A DNA stretch of 64,000 bases, from assembly GCA_937867305.1 (NCBI GenBank), contig CALMKJ010000131.1:42072-106071 (forward strand), given 5' to 3'. The notes beneath the pieces are model-generated. The model had not been told where the DNA came from and searched no databases. It saw only the letters and a list, made by a program, of their open reading frames with translations. A program made the translations under genes and the position numbers. The number at the start of each line of letters is the position of its first letter. Positions within the stretch are counted from its first letter, which is position 1. Below, in pieces: positions 24,111-31,456 of this stretch. This DNA comes from an uncultured Ectothiorhodospiraceae bacterium (GTDB lineage Bacteria; Pseudomonadota; Gammaproteobacteria; JAABTG01).

Positions 24111-25360
24111 ACCTCGGCAAGCGTTTTGTGTCTCCGACTGTCCATCGGCGACTCGGGGTTGTGGGTGAGGAGCCGTAGCCCCTCGTTGAGGATGTTGGTG
24201 GCGGCGTTGATGTCTCGGTCGTGGTGGGTGCCGCAGTGGGTGCAGGTCCAGCGCCGGACGCTGAGCCCGGTCAGGCCGCGTGGCCCGGTGATATGGGTGC
24301 AGGTCGAACAGGTCTGGGTGGAGGGGTAGGTGCGCGCAACCTTGACCAGTGGTGTGCCCTGGCTGGCGGCCTTGTGTTCGAGGACGCGGAGGAACTGCGA
24401 CATGGCCTGGTCGTGGACCGCTTTGGCGGTGCGCCGGTTGCGGGCCATCGGAGCGGTGTGCAAGGTCTCGACGGCGATCATGTCGTGGGCGGCGACCAGT
24501 CGGGCCGCGTGCTGGTGGGCGTGGTCGAGTCTGGCTTCGCGGACTTTGCGGTGCAGCCGTGCGACCCGGACCCTGGCCTTGGCCCGGTTGCGTGAGCCTT
24601 TCGTTGTGCGTGAGAGGGCTCGTTGGGACCGGCGCAGGGCCCGTTCTTTGCGGCGCAGGTAGGCGGGGGTGGCGATCGTGGTGACAGTCTCAACGACGGT
24701 CTCGGTGGCGGTGAGGTCACCGGGTTGGGTGGTGCGGGTGAGGACGTGGGCGTACGAGCTCAGCCCGACGTCGATGCCGGCGACCGCGCCACGGGGTCCG
24801 GTGGTGCGGGTGGGGCGTTGGACGACGAAGGAGACGTAGTAGCGGCCGTCGGGTTCTTGGACGAGGGTCACCGAAGTCGGGGTCGAAGGCAGGTCCCGGG
24901 AGGCGGTGAACCGCAAGGGCCCGTACATCTTCGGCAGGTGCAGGGTTCCGGTGCGTCCGTCGATGGTGACGCTGAACCTGGCTGCGGTGGAGAACCGGGC
25001 GGTGTGCCGGTTGTGGTGGCGGGACTTGAACACCGGTGCTGAGACTTTGCGGCCTCGGCGTTTCCCGGTCAGGGAGTCGAAGAAGTTGCGGTACGCGGTG
25101 CGGGCATCACCCACGGCTTGGACCAGGCACACGCCGTAGACCTCGTTGAACCAGGCACGTTGCGGGGTCTTCTTGGCGTGGGTGAGGACGATCGTTTGGA
25201 CGTCGGTGGGGAACCCGCGTCCGGCGGCGTGTTCGGCCCGGCAGTAGGCCACGGCGTCGTTGTAGGCGACCCGGGTGGCACCGAACAACCGGGCGAACAG
25301 GCGTACCTGTTTCCCGGTCGGGTAGGCCCGGTAGCGGTACCGGACGATCTCGGTGGACAC
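24029..25360 (-). CDS. tnpB: TnpB-type RNA-guided nuclease
   Basis: A 443-residue protein. RuvC residues look complete: GIDVGLSSYAH, IAVETLHT and HDRDINAATNI. The zinc finger is CSTCTH...CTHCGTH. GTG 25360 was chosen because it lies exactly 9 bp from a class I start motif that is inside the IS. It is only distantly similar to the TnpB at 19704, so the two elements are separate arrivals. Confidence 0.9.
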   Translation of the reverse strand: MSTEIVRYRYRAYPTGKQVRLFARLFGATRVAYNDAVAYCRAEHAAGRGFPTDVQTIVLTHAKKTPQRAWFNEVYGVCLVQAVGDARTAYRNFFDSLTGKRRGRKVSAPVFKSRHHNRHTARFSTAARFSVTIDGRTGTLHLPKMYGPLRFTASRDLPSTPTSVTLVQEPDGRYYVSFVVQRPTRTTGPRGAVAGIDVGLSSYAHVLTRTTQPGDLTATETVVETVTTIATPAYLRRKERALRRSQRALSRTTKGSRNRAKARVRVARLHRKVREARLDHAHQHAARLVAAHDMIAVETLHTAPMARNRRTAKAVHDQAMSQFLRVLEHKAASQGTPLVKVARTYPSTQTCSTCTHITGPRGLTGLSVRRWTCTHCGTHHDRDINAATNILNEGLRLLTHNPESPMDSRRHKTLAEVRQTPSPAQSPTKQEEPQEIRSHATPT

Positions 25361-25369
25361 GACCTGTCT

Positions 25370-25398
25370 GTGTGCGGGTCCGGTCGTTTCGTGCACCC
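25370..25398 (-). promoter_or_regulatory. Start-associated motif, class I, inside the IS
   Basis: TGCACG, 13 bp, CGCACAC, 9 bp to GTG 25360 (tnpB). Its presence inside a mobile element means the motif is not confined to native genes of this element. Confidence 0.75.
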
Positions 25399-25542
25399 GC
25401 AGCCGGGTCACACCCCTCGCGTGGTGTGCGCCGCCGGATCGGGGACCAGAACCGATCCGACTAGTCACCACCGGCTCCGCCGACGCCTCGAGTCGACCGC
25501 GCTCCCACCGCCCTGAAGGACGGTGCCCGCCGCGCGTCAACG

Positions 25543-25785
25543 GTTAACACGGTCGCCGGCCATCGACCCGAAACGGTGCTCGTCCAAGTCGAGCCGGTTC
25601 CCGGACGGGTGCTCGATGAGGACCGGTTTCCCGATGCGTTTCGCTTCGGCGACCGCCGCAGCGACCGCTCCTGCGGAGAACGCGACCGGGTCGCTCAACT
25701 GGACCCCGTTCTCTTCGCCTTGGGGTTTCGTCTTGTACTTGCCGTCGCGGACGTGCAGGTCGCCGTTGCTGTCGTAACCGCTCAT
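25543..25785 (-). pseudogene. 5' half of a tagged gene split by the IS
   Basis: Starts at ATG 25785 under a class I motif and carries the tag (SNGDLHVRDGKYKTKPQGE). The frame runs to GDRVN at the IS junction; in the present sequence it continues two sense codons' worth into the IS and stops at 25537, giving an 82-residue truncated product that could still be made. The matching 3' half is 23452-23982. Confidence 0.75.
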
Positions 25786-26309
25786 GCTTCGGTGGTGTGC
25801 GGTGGTGTCACCGGCTGATTCCGGCCGGCGTCCGCGATTGTGAGGCTCTCGAAGCTCTTCACCCGGCCCGACACCGACCAGCCGTTGACGCTGGTCTCTT
25901 TCAGGTCGGCCATCGCCAGGTCTGCGAGTCGACGCAACTGCTGCGGGGTGACCCTGTCGCGTTCGACGTTCGTGCACAGGGAAGAGTCCCCTTGCGCCCA
26001 GTACCAGACGCCGTTCTCGTCCTCGTCGGCGTCGTCGTCGAGGCTGGCGTGCGGGTGGGTACCGCGAAGCTGCACGTCGATGCGGAGCAGCGCTGCGTCG
26101 TCCGGGTCGTCCTCGTCGAAGTCGCCGTTCCATCCTTCGCCGATGTCGGTGAAAGAGACCCGGATGCCGGCGTCCTCGTCAACGACCCACTGGTCGACGG
26201 CCAGCGTTGTGACGCCGTCCGGCAGGACCCCGTCGTATTCGCCTTGGGGTTTCGTCTCGTACTGGCCGCTGCGGCCGTGGTGGGCGCCGTTGGCGTCGAT
26301 GGTGGTCAT
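25782..26309 (-). CDS. Tagged hypothetical protein
   Basis: A 175-residue acidic protein. The N-terminus DANGAHHGRSGQYETKPQGE carries the tag, nearly the same as its downstream neighbour. The central part (WVVDEDAGIRVSFTDIGEGW) and the acidic stretch FDEDDPDDAALLRID have no recognised family. The C-terminus (TPPHTTEA) is encoded by the next gene's start motif, and the stop overlaps its ATG. Confidence 0.7.
   Translation of the reverse strand: MTTIDANGAHHGRSGQYETKPQGEYDGVLPDGVTTLAVDQWVVDEDAGIRVSFTDIGEGWNGDFDEDDPDDAALLRIDVQLRGTHPHASLDDDADEDENGVWYWAQGDSSLCTNVERDRVTPQQLRRLADLAMADLKETSVNGWSVSGRVKSFESLTIADAGRNQPVTPPHTTEA
25795..25820 (-). promoter_or_regulatory. Start-associated motif, class I
   Basis: AATCAG, 13 bp, CGCACAC, 9 bp to ATG 25785. 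It lies within the 3' coding region of the upstream gene. Confidence 0.75.
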
Positions 26310-26506
26310 GCTTCGGTGGTGTGCGGGGGATTCGCGAGGTGCTTCTTCGCGTACGGGTTGTCGGCGGTGGGTGCGTTCTTGGGTGCGGACAGGAGAGCGG
26401 CCCTGTACCCCTGCTCCCAGGCGTTCTCGGCCTTGGCACGGGCCTCGTCCTGGCACGCCAGGTGTCCGCAGCAGAGGTTGGCGAAACGCTGGCTGTCCGG
26501 TGCCAT
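26306..26506 (-). CDS. Small cysteine-containing hypothetical protein
   Basis: A 66-residue protein (FANLCCGHLACQDEARAKAE). ATG 26506 overlaps the preceding stop (TGATG). The CC...H...C cluster suggests metal binding. It ends NPPHTTEA by reading through the next start motif. Confidence 0.6.
   Translation of the reverse strand: MAPDSQRFANLCCGHLACQDEARAKAENAWEQGYRAALLSAPKNAPTADNPYAKKHLANPPHTTEA
26319..26344 (-). promoter_or_regulatory. Start-associated motif, class I
   Basis: AAGCAC, 13 bp, CGCACAC, 9 bp to ATG 26309. The CGCACAC box also encodes part of the upstream protein's C-terminus. Confidence 0.65.
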
Positions 26507-26688
26507 CAGGACTCCCGCGGGTAGTAGCCGGCCAGTGCGTCTGCAACACGAGCCTCGACCTCGGGAGCTGTTGCCCAATCATCAACGACTTCGCCGTCGA
26601 TAATGACCTCGAAGACGAGATAGGGATCTTGTCTGCGGATCACGATGTGCGGCGAGTCGTACGTGTTCTCGTTCATGTTCTCGCTCAT
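26506..26688 (-). CDS. Small hypothetical protein
   Basis: A 60-residue protein (IVIRRQDPYLVFEVIIDGEV) with a beta-rich N-terminal half and a helical end. Its start is fixed by a class I motif. First gene of a coupled run of three (26688 to 25782). Confidence 0.65.
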   Translation of the reverse strand: MSENMNENTYDSPHIVIRRQDPYLVFEVIIDGEVVDDWATAPEVEARVADALAGYYPRES

Positions 26689-26697
26689 ACCTGCAGT

Positions 26698-26726
26698 GTG
26701 TGCGGGATGCGTCGGGTCGTGCACCC
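26698..26726 (-). promoter_or_regulatory. Start-associated motif, class I
   Basis: TGCACG, 13 bp, CGCACAC, 9 bp to ATG 26688. Confidence 0.75.
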
Positions 26727-26729
26727 AAC

Positions 26730-26897
26730 TCAGTCCATGTAGGCGAGCACGGAGGCCGCCTTCTGGACGAGCCGCGCGAGCTCGCGGCGGGTCAACGGGA
26801 CCTTCTCGATCTCGGTGTACGGGTGTTCGGCCTGGACGATCTCCACGTATGCCTCGGTGTCCGACGACATCCCGACACTCAGGATCTTCATGGCCAT
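26730..26897 (-). CDS. Very small hypothetical protein
   Basis: A 55-residue protein starting at ATG 26897 with AAGGAG about 8 nt upstream: MAMKILSVGMSSDTEAYVEI and then a charged helix ending LAYMD. It fills the gap between the class I motif and the next gene. The good ribosome-binding site supports it being real. Confidence 0.55.
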   Translation of the reverse strand: MAMKILSVGMSSDTEAYVEIVQAEHPYTEIEKVPLTRRELARLVQKAASVLAYMD

Positions 26898-26963
26898 TCC
26901 GGGTTCTCCTTGTGGCGCGGGTGGACGGAGACCCGGGTGGGCCCCGTCAACGCTTCGTTCCGG

Positions 26964-27338
26964 TCAGGATTCGCGGGGGCCATGACGCCACCCCTCCACG
27001 TCCGGCGGGAGGGTGCTCGGGTCCGGCAACGCGTCCAACGCACGTGGAACTTCGGCGGCCTGCGCATGCCGCTCGTCGGCCATGAACGCACCGACCCCTT
27101 GCCAGAGCGCAGGGTCTGTCTCCGCCATCAACCGCCGGTGCAAGTTCCGCAGGGTGACGTACGCAGCCCGGTACTGGTCGCCTCGGAACGTGTCGTTCTT
27201 GCGGAACAGGAGCCCGAGAACACGAACCTCTGCCTCCCGTTCCGCTCTTCCCGGAAGGCAGTAGCCGGCCAGGTGACGCACCCGTTGCAAGGCGAAAGAC
27301 TCGTCTTGTTCGAGCACGTACGTCGGGATCATCTTCAC
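26964..27338 (-). CDS. Hypothetical protein
   Basis: A 124-residue, mostly helical protein. GTG 27338 has AAAGAGG 7 nt upstream. Sequence FALQRVRHLAGYCLPGRAER and FRKNDTFRGDQYRAAYVTLR; no family recognised. Confidence 0.6.
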   Translation of the reverse strand: MKMIPTYVLEQDESFALQRVRHLAGYCLPGRAEREAEVRVLGLLFRKNDTFRGDQYRAAYVTLRNLHRRLMAETDPALWQGVGAFMADERHAQAAEVPRALDALPDPSTLPPDVEGWRHGPRES

Positions 27339-27351
27339 AGCGGTGCCTCTT

Positions 27352-27624
27352 TCAGAACAGGTCCCAGCAGGCGGGGTGGATGCCGGAAGTGACCGTCTCA
27401 CGGTCTTCGGCGGACAGGTCCGGCATCGCCGTCTGCACGAGCCGTCCGTGTTCCCAGTCCCACAAGCCTTGGGCGGGCACGACGGCACGGGCGTCGAGGC
27501 GGCAGATGGGGCACTTGCGGACGAGCAGGTACGTGTCGGGCTGCCACTGGTTGAGCACGACGTACCCGTGCCGTCCGGTCTGCGGCGGGGTCGAGTCGAA
27601 CAGGCTGCCCTGGCTGGTGGTCAC
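27352..27624 (-). CDS. Zinc-ribbon-like small protein of plasmid/phage type
   Basis: A 90-residue protein. KCPICRLDARAV, WEHGRLVQTAMPDLSAEDRE and SGIHPACWDLF form a CxxC...H..C pattern seen in small actinophage and plasmid proteins of unknown function. GTG 27624 overlaps the upstream stop (GTGA). Confidence 0.65.
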   Translation of the reverse strand: MTTSQGSLFDSTPPQTGRHGYVVLNQWQPDTYLLVRKCPICRLDARAVVPAQGLWDWEHGRLVQTAMPDLSAEDRETVTSGIHPACWDLF

Positions 27625-27857
27625 GAGATCGCCCCGCAACGTCGAGCCAGCTCCATATACAGCCCGCCGGGGGCCAGGTGCTCCTGGCCGTAGCCGCCGT
27701 GGTCGAACGCGAACCGGACGACCTCTTCGACGACCGCGGCTTCGATCTGGCGACGCTTCTTCGTCTTGGGTCGGACGACACCGCCACGGGTGGTCTCGTT
27801 GGGTTCCAACGACTGGGCCACGAGGTATTGGAGCCGGGCTTCGCCTGCGGCGGTCAT
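27621..27857 (-). CDS. Small hypothetical protein
   Basis: A 78-residue protein starting at ATG 27857, overlapping the upstream stop (ATGA). The KTKKRRQIEAAVVEEVVRFA segment is basic then helical. No family recognised. Confidence 0.6.
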   Translation of the reverse strand: MTAAGEARLQYLVAQSLEPNETTRGGVVRPKTKKRRQIEAAVVEEVVRFAFDHGGYGQEHLAPGGLYMELARRCGAIS

Positions 27858-28060
27858 GACACGTCCACCCACGCCATCGCGGTGCGCAACAGGTGGTCGT
27901 AGTTGCCGGACATGGCCTCGTCCTTGAACTCCTGAACCTCGTCCTCGGGCACGCCGTGCTTGCGCAGCGCCTTCGAGACGGCGGCGATGACGGAGAAGGC
28001 GTTGCCGTCGTGCCCGGTGAGCCGGACTGCGACGTCGGGGTACTTCGGGTGGCTGCTCAT
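27854..28060 (-). CDS. Small hypothetical protein
   Basis: A 68-residue protein (LTGHDGNAFSVIAAVSKALR ... GNYDHLLRTAMAWVDVS). The pattern of a GNA..I...V..AL helix and a Y-H-L end resembles small phage/plasmid proteins of unknown function. Its start is fixed by a class I motif; it leads a coupled run of three genes. Confidence 0.7.
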   Translation of the reverse strand: MSSHPKYPDVAVRLTGHDGNAFSVIAAVSKALRKHGVPEDEVQEFKDEAMSGNYDHLLRTAMAWVDVS

Positions 28061-28772
28061 ACCGGCCTTGTGTGCGGGAGAAGCCCAGTCATGCACCGCG
28101 GGCCCCACCGGATGGCGAGTCTCCGGATCGTGTCGGGCCGATCGCTTGCCTCCAGTTCGGCCTCCCGTAGAACCGCTTCAAGGTGGGGTCGGTCACCGCC
28201 CGCCGCTTCCGCGAAGTCACGCAGCTCGACGAGGCTGCCGCGCCATTTGTCGCCGAGCTGCACGACCCACCCGCGGTACGTGGGGAACATCAACGCGTTG
28301 CCGTTCGGTGTGTTGCCGAGGTGGACCACCCCGACGGACCACAGCTTGTAACCGCCTACGTGAGCACGCCCCAGGTCCGCGTCCAGGAGGTTCGCACCAC
28401 GCAAGGCAGCCCCCATCAGGCGGGTCCGTGTCAGGTTTGCTCCTTGCAGATCCGCCCGCCGCAGGTCCGCGTCGAGAAGGTCAGCCCCTCCCAGGTCGGC
28501 AAAGCGCATGCTGCCACCCGAGAAGTCGGCCTCCTGCAATCTGGCCCCGCGCATGTTGGCGCCCGTCAGGTCGGTCGTTCCCAGGTAGGCGCCACGCAGG
28601 TCCGCTCTGTTCAAGTCGGCGTCCTGCAGACCTTCGCGGTCCCGAGGTCGACCCCGCGAAGGTCTGCACCGACCGCGACCGGGCGTTGCCCACGGGACCT
28701 GGCGGTGCGAAGGTCGTCGACCAGCTTGTCTTGGGCCGGCTTGTCGACCGGACGCGGCTTGTGCGCACTCAT
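28057..28772 (-). pseudogene. Pentapeptide-repeat protein with a frameshift
   Basis: ATG 28772 (class I motif) opens MSAHKPRPVDKPAQDKLVDD and begins pentapeptide repeats (GADLRGVDLG). Near 28634 the frame shifts: the original frame soon stops at 28611, while the repeats continue in another frame (QDADLNRADLRGAYLG onward) with correct five-residue phase to 28057. One missing base explains it. Pentapeptide-repeat proteins form DNA-mimicking helices (as in Qnr and MfpA). It is either a recent pseudogene, a sequencing error, or a programmed shift. Confidence 0.75.
28070..28097 (-). promoter_or_regulatory. Start-associated motif, class I
   Basis: TGCATG, 13 bp, CGCACAC, 9 bp to ATG 28060. It lies inside the 3' end of the pentapeptide-repeat gene. 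Confidence 0.75.
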
Positions 28773-28781
28773 GCGGTTCGT

Positions 28782-28811
28782 GTGTGCGGGGTGAGCCCCG
28801 GTCATGCACCG
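28782..28811 (-). promoter_or_regulatory. Start-associated motif, class I
   Basis: TGCATG, 14 bp, CGCACAC, 9 bp to ATG 28772. Confidence 0.7.
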
Positions 28812-29338
28812 CGGCCGGCGGTCCGGCGGTTCACTTCCTGCCGGAGCAGGTAGGCGCGGTCCAGTTCGGCCATGTGCTGTTTGAACCCCCAGACAGCCCA
28901 CTTGTGCACGCCCGCTTTGTCGCGCAGGCCGAGCCGGTTCACGGACACGAGGCTGCCGTCGTCGGAGAAGCACACGTGGCAGCGGACGTCTTTGCCCCAC
29001 TGGTCGGATTCGCCGGGGAACTCGCGGTCCCGGTGGCACGGGCATTCGGGCAGGGTGCCTTCGACGCCGGCGGCTCGCGCCGTGTCGATCTTGGCGCACA
29101 GTGCGCTGTATTCGCGCTCCTCGTCGACGGTGAGGGCGTCGGGGGTGAACCCGGACTGTTCGATGATCGCGTCCAGGTCGCGCCACTGCCGGGCCTCGTC
29201 GGGGGTCAGGCCAGGCATCCAGGCACCGGTCAGGTGGACGGTGTCGACGGTTTCGGTGCGGTGCACCGTGTCGAACTGTCCGTTGACGCGGCGGGCTTGC
29301 CCGTTCGTGTCGTGAGTGTTGAGCGCAGGGGTGTTCAT
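28802..29338 (-). CDS. Tagged hypothetical protein with CxC/CxxC cluster
   Basis: A 178-residue protein. N-terminal tag variant ARRVNGQFDTVHRTETVDTV; a central helical region; then PECPCHRDREF and RCHVCFSDDGS, likely a zinc site; then a C-terminal helix (KQHMAELDRAYLLRQEVN). Start fixed by the class I motif. Confidence 0.7.
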   Translation of the reverse strand: MNTPALNTHDTNGQARRVNGQFDTVHRTETVDTVHLTGAWMPGLTPDEARQWRDLDAIIEQSGFTPDALTVDEEREYSALCAKIDTARAAGVEGTLPECPCHRDREFPGESDQWGKDVRCHVCFSDDGSLVSVNRLGLRDKAGVHKWAVWGFKQHMAELDRAYLLRQEVNRRTAGRGA

Positions 29339-29347
29339 GCCCGCACG

Positions 29348-29373
29348 GTGTGCGGGGCGTGACGAAAGTGATC
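29348..29373 (-). promoter_or_regulatory. Start-associated motif, class I
   Basis: GATCAC, 13 bp, CGCACAC, 9 bp to ATG 29338. Confidence 0.75.
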
Positions 29374-29387
29374 TGTGGGGTGCCCGG

Positions 29388-30335
29388 TCAGTCGCGGGTG
29401 TCGTTCGTGGTGACGATTTCGGCGTCCGGGTCGAACCCTCCGTCGGTGCGGTAGAAGTACGGGTTCGACATCATCGAGTCGGTCATCGCGACCCCGGCTT
29501 TCGTGCGAACCGACCCGACCTGGTACCCCTTGCGGGCCATTGCGGCGTTGCGTTTCGCGGCGGTGGCCGCCCTTGACGGGGTGACGAACTCGCCGGTCGA
29601 GTCGCCGTGTTCGTCGAGCAGCATCCACGCCTGCCCGTACCGGGTGCTGATGAGTTTCGCGGGGACGAGGTGCCCGTCGGTCGTCATGAGGGCCGGGAAC
29701 TCGGAGTAGCCGCCTTGGCTGGCGAGCTGCGCTTTCGCGTCGTAGCGGCGGGCGGTCGTGTTGGCGGCCCACTGGGTCAGGAACCCGTCGGTGTCGGACC
29801 GGTCGAAGCTGTCGATGGAACGTTTGCGTGCTGCGGCCGCTTCGCGCCGCCATTCGGTTGCGGTCTTGCCGGCGAACGTGCGCACGTGGTTGTCGCCGAC
29901 CGTGATCGCTGCACGCAACGCCGCGGCGAGTTGGCGTGCTCCTTCTTTGGCGGCGTGGGTGTTCGCGACACCGACTCGGCGAAGCAGGGTCATCTGGGCT
30001 TCGAGGTTGCGCAACGCGGCCCGTTCCGGTTCGTCGAGGGATGCGAACACGGGGTCGTGTCGAAGCACGGCCTTGATGGTGACCGCGGAGACACCGATGT
30101 CGTACCGCAGCGACCCTCTTGCCTCGTCACCGGCCGCGTCGAACCGGTCGAGGATGTCGATGGCGTGTGCCCGGTTCGTCTCGTACACCTGCTCGGTGGT
30201 GAGCGTGGTGACCTCGCGGTCGGCGACATCGAGGGCGACACCGGATTCGGGGACAACCTGGGCGCCGAACTTGCCGTCACGTTGCCGGGCGGCGTCCTGG
30301 GCGGCCTTCGCGGCCGGGCTCAACGGTGTGCTCAT
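29388..30335 (-). CDS. Tagged hypothetical protein, AKAAQDAAR subtype
   Basis: A 315-residue protein. Residues 8-32 carry the second tag subtype (AAKAAQDAARQRDGKFGAQ, then VVPESGVAL), shared with genes at 31457, 32621 and 34400. The C-terminal part (LISTRYGQAWMLLDEHGDST) has no recognised family. Unlike neighbours it has no class I motif; AAGGAGG and an ATGA overlap couple it to the upstream gene. Confidence 0.7.
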   Translation of the reverse strand: MSTPLSPAAKAAQDAARQRDGKFGAQVVPESGVALDVADREVTTLTTEQVYETNRAHAIDILDRFDAAGDEARGSLRYDIGVSAVTIKAVLRHDPVFASLDEPERAALRNLEAQMTLLRRVGVANTHAAKEGARQLAAALRAAITVGDNHVRTFAGKTATEWRREAAAARKRSIDSFDRSDTDGFLTQWAANTTARRYDAKAQLASQGGYSEFPALMTTDGHLVPAKLISTRYGQAWMLLDEHGDSTGEFVTPSRAATAAKRNAAMARKGYQVGSVRTKAGVAMTDSMMSNPYFYRTDGGFDPDAEIVTTNDTRD

Positions 30336-31093
30336 GACCGGTACGCCTCCTTCACGTCCTCATCGGCCAGGTCCGGGTGCGGACGGTCTGCACGGTTGGC
30401 CGAGGCGAACGGTTGGGCGGCCTGCGGGACGTCGAGGCAGGTGTTGCGGTGCTGGTCCGTGTGGTTGCAGTACCCGTCGCACCAGGCTGCGTGCTCGCCG
30501 CAGGCGTCGTCGCATTCCCGGTGCTCGTCGTCCGGGGCGACGATGCCGTACTTGATCAGGTCGGACTCGGGAACGGCGTGGCACGAGCCGTTGCAGTACC
30601 CGTCGCACCACGCTGTGTGGCCGTCCAATGGCAGGTACCGGACCATGTTCTCGTCGTTGCCGTACACGGCGGTCGTCGATGCGTCGCCGTCGAACTCGAT
30701 CGACGTGGACTTGTGGTCGTTGTCGATGGAGCTGACCCGTCCTTCGAGGAGCCGGTCACCGACCCGGACCTGGCCGACTGTGACGAGTTCGGCGTCCTGA
30801 CCGGACGTGGTGTGCCCGTCGGCGGCGTACGGCGAAGCCGGGTCGAACCGGGTGCAGTCGAGTTGGTAGCACCGGCCGTGTTCGTCGAGTCCGGACCCGC
30901 AACCTTGGCATCGGCCGTTCGGGTTCGCGTCGGAGACACCGAAGAACGCCTCGTCGACACCGAAGAACGCCTCGTCGGCGTCCAGGATCGCAGCGTGCTG
31001 GGCGTCAAGGTCGACACCGCTTTCGTCTGCCTTCTTGTGCTGGAACCGGCCGCGGTCGCCGTGCACGTTGCCGTGTGCGTCGATTGTGCTCAT
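30332..31093 (-). CDS. Tagged cysteine-rich hypothetical protein
   Basis: A 253-residue protein. Tag GDRGRFQHKKADESGVDL. An in-frame duplication DEAFFGVDEAFFGV (near residue 40), several Cys pairs (CQGCGSG, WCDGYCNGSCH, WCDGYCNHTD) suggesting metal binding, and a segment LVTVGQVRVGDRLLEGRV related to the genes at 22349 and 33503. Confidence 0.7.
   Translation of the reverse strand: MSTIDAHGNVHGDRGRFQHKKADESGVDLDAQHAAILDADEAFFGVDEAFFGVSDANPNGRCQGCGSGLDEHGRCYQLDCTRFDPASPYAADGHTTSGQDAELVTVGQVRVGDRLLEGRVSSIDNDHKSTSIEFDGDASTTAVYGNDENMVRYLPLDGHTAWCDGYCNGSCHAVPESDLIKYGIVAPDDEHRECDDACGEHAAWCDGYCNHTDQHRNTCLDVPQAAQPFASANRADRPHPDLADEDVKEAYRS
30936..30977. repeat. 21-bp tandem duplication
   Basis: Two perfect adjacent copies of a 21-bp unit, in frame, encoding the doubled DEAFFGV in the gene 30332-31093. 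Confidence 0.8.
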
Positions 31094-31102
31094 GCCCCGA
31101 CG

Positions 31103-31128
31103 GTGTGCGGGGCCGACGCATCCTGATC
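31103..31128 (-). promoter_or_regulatory. Start-associated motif, class I
   Basis: GATCAG, 13 bp, CGCACAC, 9 bp to ATG 31093. Confidence 0.75.
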
Positions 31129-31138
31129 GGGTGCCGGG

Positions 31139-31414
31139 TCAGTGGCTGGTGAACGTGTCCCCGTACTCGGTGTACTGGTCCCGGTTGAGCTTGGCGGCAC
31201 GGAGTCGACGCGCGGCACGGTCGCTCCACGGGTTGTCGGCCCGGTACGCCTGCGCGGCGGCCAGCTCGGTGATCGCGGCCCGTGCGGCGGCGGGACGGTT
31301 GGGCCCGAACACGGGGGCCGGGATCCGGCGCGGGTCGGTCTGGGCCCACGACTCGGATTCGACCCCGAGGTCGATGTAGCCGGCGGTCTGGGCGGTGTCA
31401 GTGGCGGTGCTCAT
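31139..31414 (-). CDS. Small hypothetical protein
   Basis: A 91-residue protein; the N-terminus TAGYIDLGVES is short of a full tag. The basic helical part (DRAARRLRAAKLNRDQY) has no recognised family. Start fixed by the class I motif. Confidence 0.65.
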   Translation of the reverse strand: MSTATDTAQTAGYIDLGVESESWAQTDPRRIPAPVFGPNRPAAARAAITELAAAQAYRADNPWSDRAARRLRAAKLNRDQYTEYGDTFTSH

Positions 31415-31423
31415 GGTGTTGTG

Positions 31424-31452
31424 GTGTGCGGGGCGGCCCGTTCACTGCACCC
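31424..31452 (-). promoter_or_regulatory. Start-associated motif, class I
   Basis: TGCAGT, 13 bp, CGCACAC, 9 bp to ATG 31414. Confidence 0.7.
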
Positions 31453-31456
31453 GCGG

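Larger units (their letters stand above)
23983..25542 (-). mobile_element. IS200/IS605-family element with tnpB only
   Basis: On the minus strand the right end is a hairpin GTCCTTCAGGGC flanked by CCCC/GGGG, then AGG and GTGTCAA; a terminal TCAA is typical of IS605-type right cleavage sites. The left end has a second hairpin (CCGTCCTTCAGGGCGG near 25508-25523) and abuts TTAAC (25543-25547), a plausible target. An alternative left boundary after TTGAC would be 25535, but only the TTAAC junction restores the interrupted reading frame. It carries tnpB and no tnpA. Confidence 0.75.
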
